Shown here piece by piece: positions 16,639 to 25,334 of a stretch of 64,000 bases of DNA (position 1 is the stretch's first letter; the number at the start of each line of letters is the position of its first letter). Both the position numbers and the translations under genes were made by a program. Origin of the DNA: Amycolatopsis nigrescens CSC17Ta-90 (lineage in GTDB: Bacteria > Actinomycetota > Actinomycetes > Mycobacteriales > Pseudonocardiaceae). The stretch covers positions 7,485,001-7,549,000 of the forward strand of contig NZ_ARVW01000001.1 of the NCBI RefSeq assembly GCF_000384315.1. Reading direction: 5' to 3'. The notes under the pieces were generated by a model. It worked only from the letters and a program-made list of their open reading frames with translations, did not search any database and had not been told where the DNA came from.

Positions 16639-18372
16639 ATGCGCCGGTTCGCCTGCTTGCTCGCGGTTTTCGGACTGGCCGTAGCCGGGCTCGCACCGGC
16701 CGCCGCCGCACAGGCGCCCCGGCAGTCGCAGCCGTCGCAGTCACCGTTCGCGGACGGCATCGACGGCGTGGTCCCGCAGAGCACCGACGAGCGGATCGCG
16801 GCCTGGCAGCGGATGCAGTACGGCATGTTCATCCACTGGGGCGTGTACTCGCAGCTCGGCGGCGTCTGGCGGGGCGAGCCGGTGACCAAGGGCTACAGCG
16901 AGCAGATCCAGATGTGGGCGAACATCTCCCGGGCGGACTACGCCGCCGTGGCGGCCGGGTTCGCCGCGGAACGGTTCGACCCGGCCGCGATCTGCTCGAC
17001 CGCCAAGCAGGCCGGCATGCGTTACGTGGTGATCACCAGCAAGCACCACGACGGGTTCGCCATGTTCGACACCGCCACCACCGACTACGACATCGTGGAC
17101 CGCTCGGCCTTCGGCAAGGACCCGCTGCGCCTGCTGTCCGACGAATGCCGGCGCCAGGGGCTCGGTTTCGGCGTCTACTTCTCCCTGGTGGACTGGCACG
17201 CCGGGCACGCGTTCGACGGGAACAACGAGAACCCGGTCCCGGCGTCGATGGAGCCGATGATCGAAGGTCAGCTGCGCGAGCTGATGACGAACTACGGCGA
17301 CATCGCAGAGGTGTGGTTCGACATGTCCGCGCCCACCGTCGAGCAGAGCCGCCGGTTCGCCGGGATCGTGCACGAGCTGCAACCGCGTGCGGTGGTGAAC
17401 AGCCGGGTGTGGAACAACCAGGGCGACTTCCGGGTGATGGGGGACAACGAGATTCCCGGTTTCGCGCTGGACGGGGCCTGGCAGACGCCGGCTTCGATCT
17501 ACCACGAGACCTGGGGCTACCGGAGCTGGCAGGAGCGGACCGACCGGCCGGGCAAGGTGCGCGAACTGGTGCGCGGCATGGTCGGGGTGCGCGCGCACGG
17601 CGGCAACTACCTGCTCAACATCGGGCCGCGCGGGGACGGCTCGGTGGTCGGGTTCGAGGCCGACGTGCTGCGCGACATCGGCGGCTGGCTCGGTCGGCAT
17701 CCCGGTGCGGTGCTCGGCGCGTCGGCCACCAGGTTCGGCGAGTTGCCGTGGGGCGAGACGACCGTGCACGGCCGCGATCTGTACCTGCACGTCACCGACT
17801 GGCCGAAGGACGGCAAGCTGGTGCTGCCCGGTCTGGTGACCCGCCCGCAACGGGTGCTGGCCGATGGTTCCGGTGAGCGGCTGCGCTGGCGGCACACCGA
17901 CGGCACGCTCACCGTCGAGCTGCCGGAGTCGCCCACCGACGAGGTGCTGCCGGTGCTCAAGGTCGAGCTGGCAGGGCCGCTCCGGATCACCCCGGAAACC
18001 GTTGCCGCGCAAGGCCCTTCCGGCCAGTGGACGCTCGAACCACAGGCGTGGCAGCAGGGCCGCAGCTACACCGACGACGGCAGCTATTCCTCCACCCGGC
18101 AGACCGTCGTCCGCCGCACCGCCTATCTGCGAGGAGGACGGCCCGGTGCCTATTCGCTGAAGCTGAGCGGTACCGCGCAGCCGGAGGCGAAATACGCCGT
18201 GGCGGTCGGCGGGCAGCGGCGCGTGGTCACCGGCGCCCAGCTGACCGGCGGCTCGGTGGGGCCGTTCTTCGTGTTCGGCCACGGCGTGCTGCCGGTGACG
18301 ATCACCCGGTCCGAGCCGGCCAACGCCGGTCAGGATCTCGGTCTAACCCTGGACGGCGCCGTGCTCGGCTGA
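16639..18372 (+). CDS. secreted alpha-L-fucosidase (GH29)
   Basis: A 577-residue protein with a cleavable signal peptide (RRFACLLAVFGLAVAGLAPAAA). The GH29 barrel is recognised by YGMFIHWGVYSQ, VITSKHHDGFAMFDT and EVWFDMSAP; D228 in the last is the likely nucleophile. It is followed by TWGYRSW and VGVRAHGGNYLLNIGPRGDG. The C-terminal 200 residues form beta-rich domains. It would release fucose from glycans outside the cell. CTGGAG 7 bases upstream supports ATG 16639. It could supply a sugar to the preceding sugar-acid operon, though no fucose transporter or fucose dehydrogenase is seen here. Confidence 0.9.
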   Translation: MRRFACLLAVFGLAVAGLAPAAAAQAPRQSQPSQSPFADGIDGVVPQSTDERIAAWQRMQYGMFIHWGVYSQLGGVWRGEPVTKGYSEQIQMWANISRADYAAVAAGFAAERFDPAAICSTAKQAGMRYVVITSKHHDGFAMFDTATTDYDIVDRSAFGKDPLRLLSDECRRQGLGFGVYFSLVDWHAGHAFDGNNENPVPASMEPMIEGQLRELMTNYGDIAEVWFDMSAPTVEQSRRFAGIVHELQPRAVVNSRVWNNQGDFRVMGDNEIPGFALDGAWQTPASIYHETWGYRSWQERTDRPGKVRELVRGMVGVRAHGGNYLLNIGPRGDGSVVGFEADVLRDIGGWLGRHPGAVLGASATRFGELPWGETTVHGRDLYLHVTDWPKDGKLVLPGLVTRPQRVLADGSGERLRWRHTDGTLTVELPESPTDEVLPVLKVELAGPLRITPETVAAQGPSGQWTLEPQAWQQGRSYTDDGSYSSTRQTVVRRTAYLRGGRPGAYSLKLSGTAQPEAKYAVAVGGQRRVVTGAQLTGGSVGPFFVFGHGVLPVTITRSEPANAGQDLGLTLDGAVLG

Positions 18373-18547
18373 CGATTCTGCCGCAGGAGGCAGCTTCGGC
18401 CACCATCGGTCACGGGTTCGCGGATCCGAGTCATGGACAGTCTTGTTCACGGTAAGGTCGTCAGCTCCCGAGGCGGAGGGAGCCGGGCTTGGCCGACAAG
18501 TCTTTCGCCCGCGCCGACAACCGCGGAAACGAGAGCGCAGGTGCACG

Positions 18548-19663
18548 ATGAACCGCCGCACGCGGCTATTCACCCCGCTGGTCCTGGTGCTGTCGCTCGC
18601 GCTCTCCTCCTGCGGCTCGTCCGAAACCGCCGAGCCGGAGCCGGAGTTCGCCGTGGTCGCGGGCAACGACGGCGTCGCGTTGGTTGGCGCCGACTGGCTG
18701 GAGAAGGTCGAGGGCATCGAGGCTCCCGAGCAGGACACGGACGGGGAGTTGACGGCCCGGCTCGACGGGCAGCGGGCCGCGGTGGTCTACGCCGGCCGCA
18801 TCGCGGTGGTGCAGCCGCATCAGCAGGCGATCGTCAAGGACTGCGCGGACTGCGCCGGCGTCGCGGTGACCGACGAGTTCATCGTGACCACCAGGCGGAA
18901 CTTCACCCCCGGCAACGGGTTCGACCTGGTGCTGTTCGAGCGCGACCTGTCCACCAGCCGGGTCGTTCCCGCGCAGCGGCTGGAAGAACGCGTCAGCACG
19001 GACTACCCCGGGGAGAACACCGAATCCCCGGTCACCCTCGCCGCGGACGGTGACCGGGTCACGGTCGGCTACCTGGCCCGCGACGGCGGCAACCGGCGCG
19101 GGCCTTCGATCATCGCGCAGTACTCCTTCGAAGGCGGGCTGCTCGGCAACACGAAGGTCGACCGCGTGATCGGCCGGTCCGCGGCGTCCCCGGACGGGCG
19201 CCGGCTCGCGGTCGAGCTGAGCGGATCGGGCGGTTACTGCGTCAACACGTCGGAGCTACTGGTGGTGGACGTGGGATCGCTGCAGGCGCAAAAGATCGAA
19301 CCCGTCGTGCCGGGGGTGAGCGCGGACGTGGTCAACCCGTGGTTCGAGCTGACCGACCTGCAGTGGGCGGGGGAGAAGCTGGTCGTTGCCGGTGAGGTGC
19401 ACAACCCGCCGGATGGCGAAACCTGCGACCTCGGGCCGGAGGTCTGGCAGCGCCTGTTCGATCCCGCCACCGGGGCACCCGCGGACTCCGGCGGGCACCG
19501 GGCGACCGCCGCGCGCTGGGTCGGCCCCGGCTGCGGCGAGGTGGTCATGATCAGCGGGAAGTACACGGAGGGCGTGCTCTCCCGTGGCTCCGGCCCGCAG
19601 CTCGGCGGCTACTACCGGATCGGCCACGGCCGCCCGGCGCCCGCGGAATGCGCCCGGCCGTGA
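18548..19663 (+). CDS. predicted lipoprotein with beta-propeller-like body, partner of TIR protein
   Basis: A 371-residue lipoprotein. The N-terminus is a lipid signal with lipobox LSSC (C22). The rest has no family I recognise, but repeated strand-turn segments such as AASPDGRRLAVELSG and VTLAADGDRVTVGYLA resemble beta-propeller blades. It would be anchored on the outer face of the membrane. Its stop TGA overlaps a GTG start of the TIR gene (GTGA at 19660-19663), so both proteins are probably made together. The start at 18548 fits the signal peptide. Confidence 0.75.
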   Translation: MNRRTRLFTPLVLVLSLALSSCGSSETAEPEPEFAVVAGNDGVALVGADWLEKVEGIEAPEQDTDGELTARLDGQRAAVVYAGRIAVVQPHQQAIVKDCADCAGVAVTDEFIVTTRRNFTPGNGFDLVLFERDLSTSRVVPAQRLEERVSTDYPGENTESPVTLAADGDRVTVGYLARDGGNRRGPSIIAQYSFEGGLLGNTKVDRVIGRSAASPDGRRLAVELSGSGGYCVNTSELLVVDVGSLQAQKIEPVVPGVSADVVNPWFELTDLQWAGEKLVVAGEVHNPPDGETCDLGPEVWQRLFDPATGAPADSGGHRATAARWVGPGCGEVVMISGKYTEGVLSRGSGPQLGGYYRIGHGRPAPAECARP

Positions 19664-22600
19664 CGGAAAGCCGCTACCACGCGTTCATCAGCTACCGCAG
19701 CACCGCGCGACGGGCGGCCAAACGCCTCAAACACGATCTGTACGCGATCGCGAAGCGGCATGCCGCGGGCACCGGGTTCGCGGTTTACCTGGACACGTCC
19801 GATCTCAGGCCTGGGCCGCTGAGCGAGGAGATTCTCACCGCCGTCGCGCAGTCGCGGTGCCTCATCGTGCTGCTGGACCGCACGACCGTCGAGTCCAGCT
19901 GGGTGGCGCAGGAGATCTCGCACTGGCTGGACAGCGGCGGCTCGCCGGAACGGCTTTTCCTGGTGCGCCTTGACCCGGAGCTGAACCTGGACTGGGACCC
20001 CGCTCGCGGCACGTTCCGCGAGCCGGACGCGCTTCCCGCCCCGCTGCGCGAGCTGTTCGAGGTCGAGCAGAAGTGGATCGAGCTCGCCGACCGGTCGCTG
20101 TTCCGCGGGCACGAAGGGCTGGCCGCACTCTGCGCGGCGCTGATGGACGTCGACGCCAACGAATATCTCCTCGAAGAGGCGACGTATCAGCGCGGCCGGA
20201 CCCGCACCATCACCGCGGTCGCGGTCGTGATGACCTTGCTGTTCGGGGCCGCGGCCATCGGTGCGATCGCGGCGGTCAACAACCAGCGCGAGGCGGAGCG
20301 CAACGCCGAGCAGGCGCGCGCACAGGCCGACGCCTCCGAGGCACTGCTGGCCGCGGAGGATTCCCCCACGCTGGCCATCGAACGCGCGCTGCGCGCCGCC
20401 CGGCGCGACGACGGTCCCACCGTCCGGTCGGCCATGCTCGCCGTGTCGCAGGCCGCGCGGCGGCTGCAGCGTGCGCTGGTGTACCCGGAGGCGGAGACCG
20501 GGCATCCGGCCACCGGGACGAGCTTCTCCGCGGACGGCGCCAGGCTGGTGGCCTGGGGCGCGGGCCGGGAGCGGGACACCTCGGCGTTGCGGGTGTGGGA
20601 GGTCGACACCGGCAGGGTCGCGGCGACCGTGACCACCGACGTCACCGACCTCCGGGACATCACCTTCCTCGGCAGCAACCACCTCGCGGCGTGCAGCGCC
20701 GCCGGGCCGGTCCTGATCGAGCTGGCGGCGGCGAAGACCACCCGTCTCGGCCCACCGGGGCGAACCGCCTGCGAGGTCCATTCGTTCGCCGACGGGGTGA
20801 TCCTGCTGAACGGGGGAGGGACGGCGTATTTGGTCGATGTTCGCGGAACCACGGTGACTTTCGACGGCGTGGACAGCGTCGCCGCCCACCCGAAGGCCAG
20901 GGCCGCGGTCGTCGCGGGCCCGGCCGGGGTCGCCGTGGTGGCGGGCGGTAAGCGGCTGCCGCTCACGGCCTCGGCCGCCTGGTCCGCCAGGTTCGCCGAC
21001 GGCCACGGTGGTTTCCTCGTCGCGTCGGGCGCCCGAGAGTGGGGCGTGGTCACGCTGCAGGGCGGCGTCCCAAGCCTGCGGACGTGGACGGTTCCCGCCG
21101 ACGCGGCCGACGTCGCTCCGCTGCTGAAATCCAACCGGCTGACCGGCGATCTCGCGTGGATCACCGCCGACGGAACCATCGGCTGGACCCGCGACGACCG
21201 GCGGACCAAGGTCGAAGATCCCGACGGGTACCCGCGCTCGATTCCCTTACCCACCCGCCTCGAACCGCTGGCGTCCGAAAACTTCGTCGCGCTCCACGAT
21301 GACGACGCCGCGGTCGTGCGGTCGCCGGGCGAGCTGCCGCCCAACGCGGAGGAGGCGTGGACACAGGTCGCGGTGAAGGACTGGATCGTCGCGCACGACG
21401 GCGGTCCTCCCGAACCGATCGCCGCCCGATGCGCGGAACGTTCCGAGGTGATGATCCACACCGACGTGCCCGAAAACGGGTCGCTGCTCATCGACGGTAA
21501 CGCGCGGACCGACCGCATCGACGGCCGAGGCGAGTTCACCGGACGGATCGACGGCCAGTGCGATGCGGTCGCCATCGGCCGCTCCCTGTCGGCGATTCCG
21601 CAGCTCGGGGACGAGCCGGTCGTGCTTCGCGGCACGCTGGTCGCGGACACCGTCGCCGTGGCGCCGGTCGGGGACCGGGTGGCACTGCTGAAACCGGGGT
21701 TCGCCATCGAGATCCTGTCCACCCTGACCGCGGATTCGCTGCCGAAACCGTGGGATGTCACCACCGAGCAGGGCGGTGCCGTGACGGCACTCGGCGAGCG
21801 GCAGGTCTTCCCGCGCAGCGAAGAACTCGTGATCGCGGGCGCCACCGGCGTCGTCGACCGGGTGCCGCTGCCCGCCTCCGCCGAGCTGCTCGCCGCCAGA
21901 CCGGACGGCACCGGAGCGGCCCTCGCCGAGTACGGCTCGAAGCGGGCCTGGCTGGTCGATGGCCGCACGGTGCTGCCATCGGACGCCTGCACGGACAAGA
22001 GCGTGTCGTACTTGCCGGGACCGGATTTCGCCACTTCGCGAGCCGACGCCGAGGCGCAGATCCCGGTGGCACGCGTGGACGACAGCCAGTACCTCGACTG
22101 CCGGGACGGGCGGACCGTGTCCAGCGGCCCGCGGCCGGAGATCCTGTCGTACGAGATCGGTGCCGGCACCGGCCGGATCGTGGCGCGCGCGGGCAACCGG
22201 ACCACGGTGACCACCTGGCCCCGCGACGGCGGATCCGGAGTGACCACAATGGACGGTCCGCCGCTGCTCGACGAACGGTCCGCCACCTCGTTCGACGAGG
22301 CGGGGCGGTTGGCGTTGACCTACACGCCAGGCGCACGCGACGTGACCCTTTACCGCCGTGACACCGATGGCTGGACCAGGAGGCTGAACCTGGCCACCAG
22401 GCTGCCCCGGATCGCCGCCGCGCAGACGGTCGACGGCGGCACCCTGGTACTCGCGGTCAGCACCACGGGCGGTTTCGAGCTGTTCGACGCGGAAACGGGC
22501 CGGCTGCTGGCCGCCGACCTCGGCCTGTCGCTCGGGCAGGCCGAGGTCGAGCAGATCTCCTCCCGCCGGGCCGGCGACATGCTGTCCGTGTCCCTGCGGC

Positions 22601-22704
22601 ACAAGGGCAGCACGCGGATGGAAGGAACCATCCGCATCCCAGTCGGCGTCCCCGCTCTGAAGCGCCAACTGTGCTCCCTCCACCCCGCCGCCGACTGCCC
22701 CTGA
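19660..22704 (+). CDS. membrane TIR-domain protein with extracytoplasmic beta-propeller-like region
   Basis: About 1014 residues. The N-terminal 135 residues are a TIR domain (YHAFISYRSTARRA; FAVYLDTSDLRPG; LIVLLDRTTVESSW followed by VAQEISHWL). The Glu of AQEI (E85 from this start) is at the NADase catalytic position of TIR enzymes. A hydrophobic helix follows at about 183-208 (TITAVAVVMTLLFGAAAIGAI). A charged helical linker (NNQREAERNAEQARAQADAS), as found in WD40-linked signalling proteins, leads into about 780 residues of propeller-like repeats holding several cysteines. Topology: TIR inside, propeller outside. An ATG at 19648 is an alternative start. The GTGA overlap couples it to the lipoprotein. 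Probably a surface sensor driving a TIR effector; the signal is unknown. Confidence 0.85.
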   Translation: MTESRYHAFISYRSTARRAAKRLKHDLYAIAKRHAAGTGFAVYLDTSDLRPGPLSEEILTAVAQSRCLIVLLDRTTVESSWVAQEISHWLDSGGSPERLFLVRLDPELNLDWDPARGTFREPDALPAPLRELFEVEQKWIELADRSLFRGHEGLAALCAALMDVDANEYLLEEATYQRGRTRTITAVAVVMTLLFGAAAIGAIAAVNNQREAERNAEQARAQADASEALLAAEDSPTLAIERALRAARRDDGPTVRSAMLAVSQAARRLQRALVYPEAETGHPATGTSFSADGARLVAWGAGRERDTSALRVWEVDTGRVAATVTTDVTDLRDITFLGSNHLAACSAAGPVLIELAAAKTTRLGPPGRTACEVHSFADGVILLNGGGTAYLVDVRGTTVTFDGVDSVAAHPKARAAVVAGPAGVAVVAGGKRLPLTASAAWSARFADGHGGFLVASGAREWGVVTLQGGVPSLRTWTVPADAADVAPLLKSNRLTGDLAWITADGTIGWTRDDRRTKVEDPDGYPRSIPLPTRLEPLASENFVALHDDDAAVVRSPGELPPNAEEAWTQVAVKDWIVAHDGGPPEPIAARCAERSEVMIHTDVPENGSLLIDGNARTDRIDGRGEFTGRIDGQCDAVAIGRSLSAIPQLGDEPVVLRGTLVADTVAVAPVGDRVALLKPGFAIEILSTLTADSLPKPWDVTTEQGGAVTALGERQVFPRSEELVIAGATGVVDRVPLPASAELLAARPDGTGAALAEYGSKRAWLVDGRTVLPSDACTDKSVSYLPGPDFATSRADAEAQIPVARVDDSQYLDCRDGRTVSSGPRPEILSYEIGAGTGRIVARAGNRTTVTTWPRDGGSGVTTMDGPPLLDERSATSFDEAGRLALTYTPGARDVTLYRRDTDGWTRRLNLATRLPRIAAAQTVDGGTLVLAVSTTGGFELFDAETGRLLAADLGLSLGQAEVEQISSRRAGDMLSVSLRHKGSTRMEGTIRIPVGVPALKRQLCSLHPAADCP

Positions 22705-22732
22705 CCCCGCCCCTTGCGCGCGTGTCGGCGTT

Positions 22733-22752
22733 TCACAGGATTGTGCCTGTGA
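22733..22752 (+). terminator. hairpin after the TIR gene
   Basis: TCACAGG and CCTGTGA pair around a 6-base loop 30-50 bp after the TIR stop codon. No T-run follows. It is weak but the only hairpin in the gap. Confidence 0.4.
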
Positions 22753-22834
22753 GCCGTATCTGTCACCTGCGGTTCGACACCCACAACGAACCTGGCCGAG
22801 GCTGGCTAGGTGTTGCCGGAGATCATCAGCTCCT

Positions 22835-23389
22835 GTGACGGTATATGCGATCGGTGGCAGCTCCAGCGTTGGCAAGACGACCGTGGCGGAGCGCCTCGCC
22901 GCAAGACACGGTATCGACGAGGTGATTCACGTCGACGATCTGCGCACCCACGACCTCACGGCAAGCCACGAACATAGTTGGCTGCGGCCGGACGCCGAAC
23001 TCCTGGACGCGTTGCTGGCCTCGACGACCCAGCTCCAATCCGCGCTAGCTGCCGAACTCGACCGGCTCAGCGCGCTCGGCGACTCCAGGATCATCGAGGG
23101 TGAAGGCATACAGCCGAGCCTCATACACCAGTACGCGCACAGGGATTGCCGCGTGGTCTACCTGGTTGAACCTGAGGAACACCTGCTGTGGACGACGCTC
23201 GCGACCCGGCCAAGCAACCCACGTTTCCTCGCCCTGGCCCCGCGCGAACGGCGCGGGGTGGTGCGGATGAACCACCTGTACGGGCAGTGGCTGCGGATGG
23301 AGGCCGAGCGGTACCGGCAGCCGTGGCTGTCCAGCCAACCCTGGAACACCCTCGACCACCGTGTCGACGAGCGCCTGTTCGGCGGCTGA
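22835..23389 (+). CDS. P-loop kinase-like protein
   Basis: A 184-residue nucleotide-binding protein. The Walker A motif is at residues 6-16 (IGGSSSVGKTTVAER), followed by VIHVDDLRTHDLT, where the D-D pair could coordinate Mg and substrate. RIIEGEGIQPSLI and the late basic RFLALAPRERRGV region are lid-like. It resembles small uridine/phosphoglycerate-kinase-like P-loop proteins, but the substrate cannot be named. The GTG start at 22835 immediately precedes the P-loop strand. It stands alone. Confidence 0.7.
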   Translation: MTVYAIGGSSSVGKTTVAERLAARHGIDEVIHVDDLRTHDLTASHEHSWLRPDAELLDALLASTTQLQSALAAELDRLSALGDSRIIEGEGIQPSLIHQYAHRDCRVVYLVEPEEHLLWTTLATRPSNPRFLALAPRERRGVVRMNHLYGQWLRMEAERYRQPWLSSQPWNTLDHRVDERLFGG

Positions 23390-23522
23390 GGAGTTCCGAC
23401 GAACAGGGCAGTTCCGGCCCGGCAACGACGCTCATGTGGCCAGCTGAAGCGCTCAGCCACACCCGCTGGTCAGCGGCTCGGAAGGGCGGGCAGGCACAAG
23501 GATGCCGGGTTAGCATCCAGCC

Positions 23523-24314
23523 ATGGGTGAACTCAGGTCGGTCGAGTCGGCGGACGGCAGCGTGATCGGTTTCGAGGTCGTCGGTGCCGGGCCGCCGATG
23601 GTGCTGGTGCACGGCGGCACCGCGGACCGGAGCCGCTGGGCGCCGGTGCTTCCGCGGCTCGCGGAGCGGTTCACCGTGCACGTGCTCGACCGTCGTGGCC
23701 GCGGGCTCAGCACCGCGGAAGCGGGCGACTACCACATCGAGCGGGAGGGCGAGGACGTCGCCGCGGTGGTGGAGGCGGCGGGCCGGGACGTCTACCTGGT
23801 CGCGCATTCCTACGGCGCCCTGTGCGCGCTCGAAGCCGCTCTCGTCAGCACCGCGATCGGCCGGATGACGCTCTACGAGCCGCCGATGTCCACCGGCGAG
23901 CACCGGGTCGTTCCGCCGGACACGCTCGACCGGCTTCGGGTGGTAGCGGCGGGCGACGACGCCGAAGGCATCCTGGAGACCTTCTTCCGCGAGGTCATCG
24001 AGGTGTCCACAGCGGACATCGAAGCCATGCGCGGTACGCCGATCTGGCTGGCGCGCCTTGCCGCCGCGCACACCATCGGGCGTGAACTGGACTCGGTTGA
24101 GGCCTTCGACAGCTCGGACCGGTTGTCGCGCATCGGGATTCCGGTCCGGCTGCTCCTCGGCACCGAGAGCCCCGGCTACTTCCGGCCGGCGGCCGAGCTG
24201 ATCGCCCGTCGCCTGCCGCGGGCGGACATCGCTCCGTTGTACGGGCAGGACCACCTGGCCATCGACCGCGACCCGGAACAGCTGACCGCCGCGGTGTTCG
24301 CCTTCGCGTCCTGA
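23523..24314 (+). CDS. alpha/beta hydrolase
   Basis: A 263-residue alpha/beta-hydrolase fold protein. Visible: the oxyanion segment VLVHGGTADRSRW, VLDRRGRGLST, nucleophile Ser in LVAHSYGALCALE, and the C-terminal His in YGQDHLAID. The acid is probably Asp/Glu in LLLGTES. It is most like small esterases or proline iminopeptidase-like hydrolases and is cytosolic. It converges with the pseudouridine synthase gene, 4 bp apart. Confidence 0.88.
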   Translation: MGELRSVESADGSVIGFEVVGAGPPMVLVHGGTADRSRWAPVLPRLAERFTVHVLDRRGRGLSTAEAGDYHIEREGEDVAAVVEAAGRDVYLVAHSYGALCALEAALVSTAIGRMTLYEPPMSTGEHRVVPPDTLDRLRVVAAGDDAEGILETFFREVIEVSTADIEAMRGTPIWLARLAAAHTIGRELDSVEAFDSSDRLSRIGIPVRLLLGTESPGYFRPAAELIARRLPRADIAPLYGQDHLAIDRDPEQLTAAVFAFAS

Positions 24315-24318
24315 CGGC

Positions 24319-25248
24319 TCAGCCCGTCCACTGATCGTACGAATCCCACGCGGCCAGGGTGCGGCGGCTTTCGAACCGGCGTGGCGCGCCGGTGACCGGG
24401 TCGGTGAACTCGAGCACCTTGGCCAGCAGCTGCAGCGGGCGGCTGAAGTCGTCCAGCGGGGTTTCGGTCAGCACCGGGTAGAAGTCGTCGCCGAGAATCG
24501 GCAGGCCGAGCCCGCTCAGGTGCAGCCTGAGCTGGTGGGTGCGGCCGGTGGCCGGCAGCAGCCGGTACCGGCCGAGGCCGGCCCGGTGCTCGATCAGCTC
24601 GATCCTGGTTTCGCTGTTCGGCGGGCCGGGCACCTCCTGTGCGGTGATGATCCCGCGCTCCTTGACGATCCGGCTGCGCACTGTGCACGGCAGCTCCAGT
24701 CCGGGGTCGAACCGTGCGACGGCCTCGTATTCCTTGTGCACCATGCGATCCCGGAACATTGTCTGGTACGCGCCGCGGTGCTCCGGGGAGACGACGAACA
24801 TCACCAGCCCCGCGGTCACCCGGTCCAGCCGGTGCGCCGGGCTCAGCTGCGGGAGGTCGAGCTGCCGGCGCAGGCGGACCAGCGCGGTCTCCAGGATGTG
24901 CTGCCCGCGCGGGATCGTGGCCAGGAAGTGCGGCTTGTCCACCACCACGAGGCGCTCGTCCTGGTGCACGATGCCGAGCTCGAAGGGGACCGCGACCTCG
25001 TCGGGCAGGTCGCGGTGGAACCAGATGAACGAGTCCGGCACGAACGGCGCGTCCGGTGCCATCGGCCCGTGCAGGCCGAAGATCAGCCGGTCGCGCAGCA
25101 TCTCGTCGATCCTCGCCGGCGCCACCTTGGGCAAGCGGTCGACGAGGTGGTCGCGCAGGGTCGCCCACGGTCCCTCGGCCGGCAGCTTCAGCCTGGCCGG
25201 GTCGAGGCCGTGCCGCTGCGGCAGCGGTCCCTTGAGCCTGCGTCTCAT
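24319..25248 (-). CDS. RluA-family pseudouridine synthase
   Basis: A 309-residue protein with the catalytic signature AHRLDRVTAGLVMF (Asp is the nucleophile) and further family motifs LPATGRTHQLRLHLSGLGLPILGDDFYP. It isomerises uridine to pseudouridine in rRNA or tRNA. The first 90 residues are a weak S4-like part. The start at 25248 is supported by the basic N-terminus MRRRLKGPLPQRHGLD; no Shine-Dalgarno is evident, and TAAGCT lies 8 bases before it, so a leaderless message is possible. Confidence 0.9.
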   Translation of the reverse strand: MRRRLKGPLPQRHGLDPARLKLPAEGPWATLRDHLVDRLPKVAPARIDEMLRDRLIFGLHGPMAPDAPFVPDSFIWFHRDLPDEVAVPFELGIVHQDERLVVVDKPHFLATIPRGQHILETALVRLRRQLDLPQLSPAHRLDRVTAGLVMFVVSPEHRGAYQTMFRDRMVHKEYEAVARFDPGLELPCTVRSRIVKERGIITAQEVPGPPNSETRIELIEHRAGLGRYRLLPATGRTHQLRLHLSGLGLPILGDDFYPVLTETPLDDFSRPLQLLAKVLEFTDPVTGAPRRFESRRTLAAWDSYDQWTG

Positions 25249-25334
25249 CGGGACCCAGCTTAACCGGGGTTGACCTGGCCTGTTTCCGGGTAACCCCTGG
25301 CGGCCATGGTGATCATCGGCAGGGAGGAGCAGTC

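Noticed and set aside
18443..18547. Upstream start for the lipoprotein gene
   Set aside because: It would put 35 non-hydrophobic residues before the lipoprotein signal peptide.
20187..22286. 699-codon open frame antisense to the TIR gene
   Set aside because: Ser/Thr/Pro-rich shadow with no domains; the plus-strand TIR protein is clearly real.
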